A DNA stretch of 64,000 nt, from contig KV748193.1 of NCBI GenBank assembly GCA_001692895.1, positions 2,232,001 through 2,296,000 of the forward strand, written 5' to 3'. This DNA comes from Cenococcum geophilum 1.58 (taxonomy: Eukaryota > Ascomycota > Dothideomycetes > Gloniales > Gloniaceae). Shown here one piece after another: positions 34,881-46,199 of this stretch. A program made the position numbers and the translations under genes. The notes beneath the pieces were generated by a model that saw only the letters and a program-made list of their open reading frames with translations, made no database searches and was not told where the DNA came from. Each line of letters begins with the position of its first letter. Position 1 is the stretch's first letter.

Positions 34881-35965
34881 AATAGCTTAGTAAATTAATT
34901 TTTCTATTACACTATAGGTTAATATATAGTCATTTATTAAACTAGTCTAGGCTATCTATTAGTAGCTACTAGTAGTATATATTTTCTCAATATAGCCGTA
35001 GGGGCCGTTTACCTAGAGTGGAATACTGGCACTATTAATACCGAAAATTTTTAGTACTATATTGATTACCGTTCTGTTCTTGACCTAATCTTATTATCCG
35101 CGTATATACACTATACTTAACATTTCTTAAGATAGTCTTTCTCTAAATTTCTTAACATTTAAGTTAAGTGAAGTAATAGAAAAGGCGTTAGTAATAGAGT
35201 CTATCTTAAAAGAGTTAACCGCAGATAATTGCGATAACGGGTTAGGCGGACTCATTAATAGGAGTTTAGAGAGTGACGTATTCGTTTAAGATAAGATTGA
35301 GGGGAAATTTAACATATAGGTTCTTTAAAGTTCTCTAGAGATAATAGGGTGGCATTAAATAATAGTAATGATAAGCTTGGCCTTATATAAGAGTTTTAAA
35401 TAACCGTTACTTAGGAAGTGAGTTAGAAGGGCTTAAACCATATAACCTTAATACTATATTTAATTAAAGTCAAAATCGCATTAAATGCGATAAGATAGCA
35501 TGTAATAGCTAAGCGTTAATTCATTTCCTATTACTAATAAGGTATAAACACTAGTTGGTATACCCTACAGCAATAAGGTAACTACACCTATAGGAAGATA
35601 AAAAACCGCTAAACGTGCGACCTAAGGGATCGCGGACGCTTTATTAATATAATAGATTTCGCAATGAAGACAAATATAAAGGAGGGTGGTATTCGCGTCG
35701 CTAGGCTTCGCTTGTAGTAGGTCCCTTATTTAAACTAACTAGTTTATAAAGAGTGCGCTACATATTTAGGGATTGCGAAATAAATTTTCTACTCTAAAGT
35801 TCCCTTATAAAGATCCTTATATAGTCCTAGCTGGCATTTGCCCCGCTATTAGAAACTCTTAGTATCTACCCCACTAACCTTTACCTCTGCATGCTATTCT
35901 ATGGCGAAAAGCGCGTTTAAACGCCAACTTCTCTCTTTATTTGCGTTAAAAATTAAACGCCTCTT
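34881..35965. other. RIP-degraded sequence before unit U3
   Basis: No gene recognised. It separates the orphan STAND-like domain from R copy 7. Confidence 0.35.
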
Positions 35966-36010
35966 AAATAAGGGTATAGCCGGAGCGGGTCGACCGCCCT
36001 CCCTACTAGC
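35966..36010 (+). repeat. R motif copy 7, left end of unit U3
   Basis: It reads taagggtatagccggagcgg then gtcgaccgccctccctacta. It is the inward partner of copy 8 at 40,589, and the two enclose the NACHT-WD40 receptor. Confidence 0.8.
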
Positions 36011-36339
36011 ATAATTATATATTTACGCTTATTCCTAAACGCCTCTATAAAATAGAGATTTAAAAATAATAATAATAGGTAATTAGATATAGGCAAAGTA
36101 TAAATACGCCTTTTATATTTATAACGTTAAAATATTTTAGTAAATCCTAAATCCTATAACTGTTACTATACTAGAAGGAAAACTAAGTATAATAAGATTA
36201 TCTTAAAACGCTAAATAAGAAGGCCGATACTCTAGAGGGAGCTAGAGTAGCTTTAATTTTTTAAGAGTAATCTAATTGTCCTTAATAAAAAGAGTGCTAT
36301 TATAGTTCGGTTTTATAACCTAAAGGTTACCATTAATTA

Positions 36340-39300
36340 TAAATAAGCCTTTATTAGTGCAAAGGTATAAACCATTCTTAGAAAATGCTAGAGTAGAAGT
36401 AAAGCAATTCTTAAAAATGTATAAAGCGGCACCTGTCGCTGCGTCCTATATCTACATAGTACTATTGCCTAAGGTCGATGCGACTAGCTTATTATCCAGC
36501 AAGAAGGCCACGGCATTAACCTCTATGGTATGGCCCTTAAGCGTCTATATAGCGGCGCCTAACGCTACGTCTTATATCTATATAGTGCTGTCGCCTAAGG
36601 CTAATACGACTAGCTTACTATCTAGCGAGAAGGCTACGGCGTTAACCTCTATAGTATAGCCCTTAAGTGTCTATATAGCGACGCCTGTCGCTACGTCCTA
36701 TATCTGCACAGTGCTCTTATATGAGGCCGATGTAACTAGCTTACCATCCGGTAAGAAGGCCACGGCATTAACCCAGTTAGTATAGCCCTCAAGCGTTTAT
36801 ATAGCGGCGCCTATCGTAACGTCCTATACCTATACAGTTCTATCGTCCGAGGCCAATATGACTAGCTTACTATCCGGCGAGAAGGCTATAGTATTTACCC
36901 AGTTTATATAGCCCTCAAGTGTCTATATAGTAGCGCCTGTCGCTACGTCTTATATTTATACGGTGCTGTTACCTAAGGCCGATATGACTAGCCTACTATC
37001 TGGCGAGAAGGATATAGTATTAACTCCGTCAGTATAGCCCCTAAGCGTCTATATAGCGGCGCCTATCACTACGTCCTATATCCGCACGGTGCTATCGCGC
37101 GAGGCCAATATAACTAACTTACTATCCGGCAAGAAAGCCACGGCATTAACCCCGTTAGTATAGCCCTTAAGTGTTTATATAGCGGCGCCTATCGCAATAT
37201 TTTATACCTACACGGTTCTATTATCTAAGGCTAATATAACTAGCTTACTATCTAGCGAGAAGGCTACGGCATTCACCTAGTTTGTATAGCCCTTAAGCGT
37301 CTATATAGCGACGCCTATTGCTACGTCTTATACCCGTATAGTGCTATTGTCTAAAGCCAATGCGATTAGCTTGCCATCCAGCGAGAAGGTCATAGTATTG
37401 ACCCTCTTGGTATGGCCATTAAGCGTCTATATAGCGGCGCCTATCGCTACTTCCTATACCCACATAGTGCTATCACCTAAGGCCGACGTAACTAGCCTAC
37501 TATCTAGCGAGAAGGCCACAGCATTGACCTCCCTAGTATAGCCCTCGAGCGTCTATATAGCGGCACCTATTACTGCATTCTATACCTATATAGTACTATC
37601 GCGCGAGGCCGATGCGACTAGCCTACTATCCAGCGAGAAGGACACGGCATTGACTCCATCGGTATGGCCCCTAAGCGTCTATATAGTAGCGCCTAACGCT
37701 ATATCTTATATCCGTACGGTGCTGTTATATAAGGCTAATACGACTAGCCTGCTATCTGGCGAGAAGGCCACGGTATTAATCTAGTTGGTATAGCCCTCTA
37801 TTAAAAATACAAGGTTATAGGGTTATAGTGGAGCTATTTTGAGGATCTAATTAATAATAAAGATGACGCAGACGATAAATATTAATTAATTTGTAATATA
37901 GTAGATGCCGTTAATATCTATCTAGATTGTATATAGAGCTTGACCTCGCAAGGTATCTAGAGCTTAGTTAGTACCTTATCGCTAATTTCTAACACCCTTA
38001 AGCGTCTATATAGCGGCGCCTATCGCTATATCCTATATCCGCACAGTGCTGTCGCCTAAGACTAATACGACTAGCTTACTATCTGGTGAGAAGGCTATAG
38101 CATTAACCCCGTTAGTATAGCCCCTAAGCATTTATATAGCGGCGCCTGTCGCTACGTCCTATATTTATATAGTGCTGTCGCGTAAGGCCAATATAATTAG
38201 CTTGCCATTTGGCGAGAAGGTAATAGCATTAACCCTATTAGTATAGCCCTCAAGCATCTATACTAGCGAGCTCCACTCCTCTACTATTTACGGACATCTC
38301 TTAATCTAATTAACTATCTCTTCCTTAAACTGCTTGCGAACTAGGCTCCTCTGTGGTATAAATACTAGGGCACAGTAATATATTTAAAGAAGTGCTTCCT
38401 TAATAATTAATTAGTTATATAGGAGGAATTGCTTAGCATTATAGAGAAATGTACGAAGATCGCGATTATTATTAGACTAGAATAATCTTATTAGTTGTCT
38501 ATATTAATAAGCTTAGGATATAACTTACGTTAATTATAGACTCTAATAATGCTATAGCGCAAATCCCTTCTAAACTCCGTTTAATCTAGCTAAGAGCCTT
38601 AGCCTAGTGGAGTAAATAGTCCCGTAAGAAGTAATATACTATACTATTATCTAAGAGCTGATATTTACTGCGCTAGTAATAGTTAACTTAGTACCTACAA
38701 GCGTACTAAAGCTCTACCGGAAGATAACGCGCGAGATTATTAGGTGGGACTTATACTATTCTAGCGCCGGGATTATAGGCTATAGATATCTCTTTAGAGC
38801 TTCTTAGATATAAGCCATATATAGTAATTTGCTAGCACTTTATGCGCCTTCTTTTTATTAACCTAAAAATGTCTATCTCTATATCTCTACGAGTTTAGAA
38901 GGAAGCCCCGGAGGGAAGGATAGTAAAGTTAAACTAGTTGGGTTAGATTTTTTAGAATATCTAGAATAGAGTAAAGTCCTTCTAGTATAGCGCTAATATT
39001 CTGCTTAGGTATATGTAGAATTTGGGTAAGAGAGGGAGCAGGAATAGGTAAAAAGAGCGTAATAATAACCCTAAGAGCTTCCCTTAGCATTTTATAAGCC
39101 TTATCTTTCTTATACTGCTTTAGACGCCTACTAATTAAGTTCTTAAGGACTTTAGTGTAGATATTATTTAGCTCTTCTTTAGGTTTAGTATTAGAGCTAT
39201 TATTNTTAANAATATCTAATAACTAATATAGACTAAAGAGGTTACCGCCTTTATTAATAAACCGAGAGGCGGTGGCTGCCCAGATAAATAACCCCGCGGC

Positions 39301-40330
39301 CTTTTATACTAAACGCCTAATAGCTTCCTCTNNTGGCTAGTTCTTATTAAGGATATATTTCCGCNNAATATCTAAAAGGGTNTACTGTAGAAAAGTGAAA
39401 ATATTACCATTAATAACGGACTGTAATATATTATAAAGTATAAAATCCTAATAATCCTAATTAGGGATTAGTAAAAACCTATATTAGATAGGTATATTAG
39501 GCCTACTTATAATAAATATACGGAAACGTAGTCTGCCTAAGCGTTAGGAATAGCTTAATAAGTAAAGTACTAGTTATATATCGCTTTCCTTCTCGCACTT
39601 ATCTAGCGTATTAATTATAATAAGTAAGGGGGCCTAAAATAAGCTAGCTCCTAGCTTAAATAGCGGTTATAAAACGAGCTTATTCTATTAGTCTTTTAGG
39701 GTTTTACTACTAATGCCTTTGTCGTTTAATATTACCTTAATAAGTAAAGACTTAAAGGTGGTGCACCTCTGCGCTAGCTATTAAGTAATAGTGCTAACGA
39801 ACTTCCCCGTATAACCTACGTCCCCACCGCCTCTTAAGAAGAAAAAGCTGGCTATAAAGCATTTTTTGTTATAGTATTCGCGGGCAATTATACGAGCAAT
39901 AGTCGACTTCCCCGTCCCCGCTAAACTGCTTAGCTAAAAGATATATTTTAGGTTATCTCTATCTGCCTACGTTTATATTTGCTTAAAGACTTAAATTTAA
40001 GTATTAGAAAGGTAGTAAGGGTAGTCGTCTTTTCTAAGAGCATTAAAGGCCGCTTAGGGCGCGTTAGTTAACCCTACTTTTAACTTATAATAGGGTAATA
40101 TAATAATAGGGCCTATATTAAAAAAAGATTAGCTAAAGCACTTTACTTATAGAAGTTAAACGATATAGTAGAGGGACAAATGGCTTACTATTGTAGATAT
40201 CGCACTTAGCATTGCCTATGCCTTGCTAGACTACGTTAGCCGTAATAGCCTTATTTCTAAAGCTTTTAGGCTAGGCGGATTAAAGGCGAGCTATTATATG
40301 CCGTAAAGGACCGATAGTTCTGCACTGGTA
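36340..40330 (-). pseudogene. NACHT-WD40 NOD-like receptor (HET-E/HET-D type)
   Basis: The minus strand reads N to C from about 40,330. The P-loop SSLAGTGKST lies at about 39,903-39,931, then ASFFFLRGGGDVGYTGKFV and the remaining NACHT and helical parts (LYYPSLRGFLLNS; VELQYACRYQV) follow to about 38,290. After that come at least 13 WD40 units of 42 residues (expected VNAVAFSPDGKL...VRVWDAATG), now broken by RIP. These are hallmark features of fungal heterokaryon-incompatibility receptors, in which an N-terminal effector domain signals when WD40 repeats bind a ligand. The effector domain, expected upstream of about 40,150, is too decayed to name. A few N bases lie in the NACHT part. Inward-facing R motifs flank the gene. 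Confidence 0.93.
36360..38275 (-). repeat. 126-bp WD40-coding tandem array with an insertion
   Basis: The landmark ctatatagcggcgcc recurs at about 36,544, 36,670, 36,796 and so on to 38,260 in steps of 126. One step, between 37,678 and 38,007, is 329 bases, so about 203 bases of unrelated sequence (roughly 37,795-37,990) interrupt the array. Units are nearly identical apart from transitions. Plus-strand ORFs here are shadows. Confidence 0.9.
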
Positions 40331-40588
40331 AAAGGACGAAGAAGGGTAACCTAGCAAGGATATATTGGTAAGGCGGTCAGCTATCCTAGGACACGTCTAA
40401 AATAGCTAAAGTAGTCGATTACTAGGATCGGTATTAGGCCTAAAACCTTATCCGGATTAACTTCATCCGCGTCTTAGTATTATAACACTGCTAGAATACT
40501 CTAGAACTGTGATAAGGTGACTAATAACACTCTTTAAGCTTAATTGCTAACCTTAAGTTTTAAGAGAAGTGGATAAACACCTCGATTA

Positions 40589-40635
40589 CGCTAGCAGGGA
40601 GGGCGGCCAACCTATACTAACTAGACCCTTATTAA
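40589..40635 (-). repeat. R motif copy 8, right end of unit U3
   Basis: It reads gctagcagggagggcggcca then acctatactaactagaccct followed by tattaag. It is the inward partner of copy 7. It abuts a LINE 3'-end fragment. Confidence 0.8.
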
Positions 40636-40639
40636 GGTA

Positions 40640-40748
40640 GAAGTTTCTAAACTAGAGCAAGCATATTAATAGCAGAAAGTATTTAGCTAGCGCTCCGTAA
40701 TGGCCTATACCCTAGATAGTGCATAACCATAATAGAATATATATACGT
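40640..40748 (+). mobile_element. LINE 3'-end fragment
   Basis: It matches 28,345-28,456 (aactagagcaagcatattaa; cggcctataccctagatagt-like stretch; ccataatagaatat) and ends in a short TATA tract. Only about 110 bases remain, directly beside R copy 8. It is a 5'-truncated insertion or a rearrangement remnant. Confidence 0.8.
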
Positions 40749-42134
40749 TGAGATAGAGGAAGTAGAAATAAAGTAGAGGATAGAAGGTTTAATAGATCTA
40801 AGCGGTAATCGAGTCCGAGCTATATATGGCGTATTTAGTGTTTAGGGTACCCCATAATACGCCACTAACGAAGATCACCTACCTTGGTTAGCGTCTTGTT
40901 TTATAACTATATGTGATAATAAGATGTTAGGGATAAGAATCCTTAAAACCTTAATATTATATAAAGCCCGTCGCACTTTCGCTTCACTAAACCTGTCCAC
41001 TTAAACCAAAATCGTTATATACCGAACTCCATAAGCACCACATTTCCTCAATAAGTGCCCTTCCCCCTTCTCCTATTTGGGAGCCTCGGCAAATGTTTTA
41101 AAAGGGCCTCCCTTCCCTATTCCCCTAAGTTGCACTATACCGCGTAGTTACCCTTATGCGAGTATATTCCTCTATAGGCCTCTATAATCGCCAGAACCTT
41201 TACCCCTAACGTAAACTAGCAGTACGCCATAAGTCCACCATATAGTAGAAGTCTCCTGCATATTTAACGTCTATAAGAGTTTAAAAATCTCCTAGAAAAT
41301 CTAGGGTTATAATTACAGATTCCTTCGGCTAGTTATGGTATAGGTATAACACCAATATAAATACCTTAAGGGAAGAGATAGAATTAAAAGGGGATAAAAT
41401 ATAGATGGGGTTATTTAACTTGCTAGATCTTGCGGAAATAGGGAAATAATAGCGTAATGTAAGAGCTGGAAAGGTTTAAAAGCGTTCTATACTTAGAGTT
41501 AAAAGAGGCACACTTATTAGGGGATTTAGAAAATCTATAGGAATTTAAATATATTTAAGAGGCATAGAGGAATACATCATTAATCTTTAAAGATTACAGT
41601 GGCGAACTAGAAAGGGTAGTTATAAATATAGGACAACCATCAAGGACTTATATAGCGGAGTTAACGTACTATATAATATACTATATATAAGAGAATTTTA
41701 AGAATATATAACTAATTGTATTCTATTAAGTTATGTAATTGGGTTATAGGTGATATTTAGTTTCCGCTTTGGTTTTTTTAGGGTTTCTACAAAATCTGCT
41801 GGTTTCTTTATAACTAGAAGTAAATAGAATCCTTTGCCTAATGTTTGCCAGATCCGCACCTAAGGCAGTAATCGTTAGCGCAGCTATTCCGACATATCTT
41901 CCTCCTCTAACACCGCTGAGACGAATTATAGCCCGTCTTTGTTGATATTAAACGGTAAAGATACGATGCCTCCTATAGGGTAAAACCTAAGATAAAGCGA
42001 CGAGTGTTTTGAGTTGCGTATCTTTAGATAAGGTTATGCCTTTAAGGGTATGTGGCGGTCCCAAACCCCTAATATAGAGCGATCGTTAAGTAATCCTACT
42101 GCCTATCTCCCGCTTTTAGAGTCTTCTCCTCTAT
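40749..42134. other. RIP-degraded sequence, no gene recognised
   Basis: Moderately RIP-mutated. It includes the region downstream of kinase 3. Short open frames only. Confidence 0.35.
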
Positions 42135-42929
42135 TTATATATCTTTAAGCACTTCTGCGACTGTTTTAAATCCATCTAACTAGTATTTGTTAATAATACT
42201 TCTAAGCGGAATATAGACCGTTAGGGGGAAAATTTGCGCCCTAAATAACCCTTTAATCTTATCCTTATCTTTAATTTCGTTATACGGCCTCTTTTTAGTC
42301 ATGATCTTGTATATAAGGCTACTAATAGCAAATATCTTAGTTGTAACGGAGATGCAAAAGGGCTCTACACTATCTACTTTTCGGTACCGCATCTCCTGCC
42401 TAACTAACGCGTCTTAGTCGCCTATTGCCGAACTAGAAAAGTCGCAAAGTACTAATAATAGGTTGTTAGCCATAAGAAAATTTCTAGTACTTATATTGGC
42501 CTAGAGTACGCCTATTAAATAAATAAAGCTAATACTCCTTGTGGCACCCTTAACCTATAAAAGCTTTATAGAGAACTGTATCGGCTTTATTAGATTACTA
42601 AAATAGCGCCATAAACTCCCGTTCTTTATAAAAGGAAACTATAACCCTATACTAGAGATATTAAGATATATAAGGATCCCTTTATATACGCCTAGATGCT
42701 TATACACTGCCTTTTCCCGCTCTAAGAGTATTAAGGAATCCGCTTCCTTGTATTATGCTATATATAAGACCTCGTTATTACACCCATCAAGATTAAAAGC
42801 TAGCGTAAATTTGAGAACTGTCTTGCCGTCGTCTAAAAGGCAAACTTTAGCTATACTGCCTTAGTCTTCTAAAAATACGCGGTAATTAAATATCGAGAAT
42901 CTAACCACCGGAAGGCCGTGTCGCGGCAT
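42135..42929 (-). pseudogene. Small fungal protein kinase 3, RIP-inactivated
   Basis: The minus-strand ATG at 42,929 (MPRHGLPVVRFS) opens a single frame to the TAA at 42,135 (264 codons). Visible parts are the ATP-binding Lys region KTVLKFTLAF, a catalytic loop now reading GVLQANISTRNFL (expected HADISTRNFL), then LCDFSSSAIGD (DFG-like), and an open C-lobe (FAISSLIYKIMTKKRPYNEI, then FPLTVYIPL). The Asp-to-Asn change in the catalytic loop is a RIP transition. The size and plan match the kinases at 3,195 and 13,761, but the sequence is distinct. Confidence 0.85.
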
Positions 42930-44186
42930 ATTAGCGACTTAGAGAAGGAGCTTAAGGTATACTGTTTCAGCATAAACACTGAATTCTCTTAAAAGCAGTG
43001 GAACTGCGTACCTAACAGCACAATTCGTATAGTAGGTATTGGGATTAGATATAGTGGATTCGCAAAAAATTAAAAGCAAAGTTTAGCGAGTGCAATAGGT
43101 ATATAAAAGGGCCACGAACTAGTTACGTGGGAGAAGCTGTTTAAGCTCTTTCTGTTATATATATGCTGTATACTAAAATGGCGGATATTAATTTCATTTA
43201 GTTTAGCGTACCTAAATATAAACTATAACGATGTTTTACCGCCCCTTTACCTAATCCTAATATAGCATAAGCGCAATTAAAAAAGAACGTAACTATATTT
43301 CACTTTCCCTACCCTTTCTAGAAGATAACCGTAACGCCTACGTTAATAATTAGTGTTTATACTTTATGGTGTCCTCTAGTATATATACTAGCGGTATAAG
43401 GGACAGTTATATAATCGGTTAGTACTTTACGCGAGAGTAATAGTGCTAGTTACAATCCCGTAATCTTCATTACTATAAGCTATAATAAAAGACTCCTCTA
43501 CGGTATGCCCGCATTTATATTTAGTGCTAGTGACGGTTTTAGTGCACATCGTGTAAAACAGATGTTGTAATTCTATGTGAAGAAATTTAAAGATTTTAGG
43601 TTAAGAAGTCAAAGGATATAAGTTTTATAGGTAGAAAAGACGGATTATAATCTCTTAGAACTAGTTTAATAAATAAATATATAAATTAAATATTGGCTAT
43701 AAGGTCGATATACTAGTAGGATATAATATAATGTAATAGTTCTCCTCTATATAATTGGCCTTGTCTTTATATAGCCTAGAATTAGCGAGTAAATGGAAGG
43801 GTCGGGGAAGGCGCTATAGTACTACTTAGCTAGGTAGTAATCTTGCTAAATATATACTCCTTGCCTAAATGGGAATTTCCTCCTACTCCTGCGCTTGTTA
43901 ACCCAGATTTCTAGTAGCCTTTCTTCTTAAGTCTAAGCGTTTATATAGTTGTTATTATAGTCGATCCTTATTTATATACGGTCCGCCATAAAGTTGATAA
44001 TTGGCGCGCTTTTTTCCTACGTTAATGTGGTACTAATAACTTCCCCCCTATAGCGGATTGTGCCGATTGAAGTCGCCAAATTTGGTTAAGTGTTGGGTAC
44101 CCCATTACGAGCACCCGAACCGGCCTTGCTATTGACAACATATCCTTTTTAAGAGACTTTTAATTATGTCTAAGTGCACGCCACGA
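42930..44186. other. RIP-degraded sequence, no gene recognised
   Basis: It includes the 5' region of kinase 3. Around 43,330-43,580 a plus-strand stretch has several Cys and His codons but no recognisable domain. Confidence 0.35.
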
Positions 44187-44230
44187 AAACGTATGTATAT
44201 ATATTCTATTATAGCCATACACCCCTAGCG
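44187..44230 (-). mobile_element. LINE terminal fragment
   Basis: The sequence aaaacgtatgtatatatatt followed by ctattatagccataca is the reverse complement of the LINE 3' microsatellite end. Similarity ends after about 40 bases. Confidence 0.6.
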
Positions 44231-44256
44231 AGGGTATGCTTAATAAAGGGAGAAAG

Positions 44257-44460
44257 CTCTAGTTAATTATCTGCTACGGCTAGAATATCAGCCTTAGTGC
44301 AGCTTCCCCCAGCTACTTAGACTTTAAAATAGTTACTAAATATGCAACTTTATAACCAACTCTTATAACTAATAGAAACCCTTCTTAACTCCCTCCGGCT
44401 CTAGTGGATATGCGCCTATATATCTATTAAGACACTATAGTCCCTTTCTATATAGCTTGT
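44257..44460 (-). repeat. Dispersed repeat Y, second copy
   Basis: Inverted copy of window positions 1-205. Landmarks: tatctgctacggctagaat and cagcttcccccagctact. Confidence 0.7.
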
Positions 44461-44469
44461 TAAAACTTA

Positions 44470-45700
44470 ATATAAAAAAGCATAACTAGAAAGACAGATT
44501 ATAATTAGCTAAAGTAGTTAAGAAGCGAATCCAATAATTCTTTAAGCTAGAACGTAATTTAGCCAATTCTATTAATTCTATTTATTTTAGCAGTTATATA
44601 AGGAACTTAACTAACTTAGCTGGATTGTTACTAAGGTCTAAGGACCGTAAATGTAAATAGTATAGGTTTGTAAACTCTCTAAATAGAATGGTATCTTATA
44701 GCGCACACTATAAAGGGGTATTAAGTTTAAGGTATTTAACCGTCCGGAAAAGCTTTGTTAAAAGATGTAATTGGGATCCGCTATATAATGACTTCAGGTT
44801 AGTAAATCCCGCTACTATAGGTTTTAGGCATAATTAGACCTTGAAACTAACGTCTATATCTTTTAAAAGTGCCCTATAGAAAGTAATATACTTTTAAACC
44901 CTATCTTTAAAATCCTCGGTTCTCCGTTCTAAAAAATGCGCTAAGGAAATAGCAACGTCTACAACCTCTATATCACGTTCCACTACTTATATTACCGTAA
45001 AAACCCTCCTAAAGATCTAGTTAATATAATTGAGGGTATTCCTAGCCATTATATAGTAAACTAATAGTGCGCCGTTCTCCTATAAAAGTCGATTAAATCT
45101 ACATAGCGAGTAGGTATCTCGCCAATCGCTATCGCGGAAATTAGGTAACCTAATAGTAATTTCTTAGCAATCTAGGTTTTTAATAATAGTTGCTAGCATT
45201 TCCACATCCGAATTAGTTTCCCGGATTTTGGCCTAGTTCTCCTAAAATGACATAATCTAGGGAAATATAGTTTAATTAATATAAGCTAGATTCTTAGGGA
45301 CCTAATAAACCTAGCTTTCTAGATCTTTTTCAGTTACCTAGTTACGGGAGAAGATATAAGTTAATATAATAGATGTTCTATATACGCTTATTAACAGTTC
45401 TACTATATATCTAAGGTCTAGCTCGTCTATAATAATTAGCAGGCTTCCTTTATATATAAAGGTATCTATAAAGGTCTTGCGGGAGACGCGCTTAAATACT
45501 TTACAGGTCCTGCGGATATCCTATAAGTAGAAGTCGGCAGTAATAAATAACTATATAAGATTTAAGAGCTCTTCTAGAATGCTATATATACTACTTATAG
45601 CTACTAGTACGAATAAAGACTAAAGACGGGAATAGTCTGTGGAGGGAGGCGTAGGGAAGATAACGATAGCGCTAATATAAGTGGGCTCGCCAAACTAAAT
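44470..45700 (-). pseudogene. F-box/LRR-like protein, RIP-mutated
   Basis: The minus strand reads coherently from about 45,690 to 44,470 with stops in Gln or Trp positions. An F-box-like start is suggested by ILEELLNLI then DIRRTCKVFKRVSRKTF (about 45,590-45,480). Leucine-rich stretches follow: GFTNLKSLYSGSQLHLLTKL, FRTVKYLKLNTPL, FTNLYYLHLRSLDLSNN (44,850-44,600). Fungal F-box/LRR proteins serve as substrate receptors of SCF ubiquitin ligases. The F-box call is by general pattern, and the LRR part is clearer. Confidence 0.55.
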
Positions 45701-46199
45701 AGGATTAAATGGCTTTAGAGAGGTAGTGGAGAGAGCGAAAAAGACGGAGAGAGAGAGAGTAAAAGAGACGGAGAGAGAGAAAGATGTAGTAAAAGAGGGG
45801 CAGATGGAGAAAGTAGGGGGGTTTACGTTTGCCTAATCAATAAAGAGGAGCGCCGCTAAGCCTAATATAGTAGGTTATAAAACTGGCTTCACCTTTTGCA
45901 TATACAAAGATTCTTTTAAACCCCTATTATATAAGGAACCCCTTACTATAAGCCGACTAATTATTAGCTATTTAACAGAAATAGCCTAGAGCTACCTATT
46001 CTTAGCGCAGCCACATCTATATACGGCCTTTTTATAGGGGTCGACTAGTTAGTAAAGCGGCGCAAATCTAAGGTAGGCATAGCTCTAAGGAGTATAAAAA
46101 GCTATAGTTAGGGGAGTAGTATTATATAGAGACGGCCTAATGCGAAACAAGGGGCTGGATTAGACGGTATAAGTGTTTATAAGTAGACTAGATTAGATA
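45701..46199. other. Intergenic, with a GA-rich tract
   Basis: A purine tract of gagagagag and aaagacggag repeats lies at about 45,720-45,815, upstream of the minus-strand F-box gene. It could lie in its 5' region. No gene recognised. Confidence 0.4.

Noticed and set aside
36357-37541. Plus-strand open frames of 100 and 66 codons with repeated motifs
   Set aside because: They are shadows of the minus-strand WD40 units, whose 42-residue period and NACHT context fix the coding strand.
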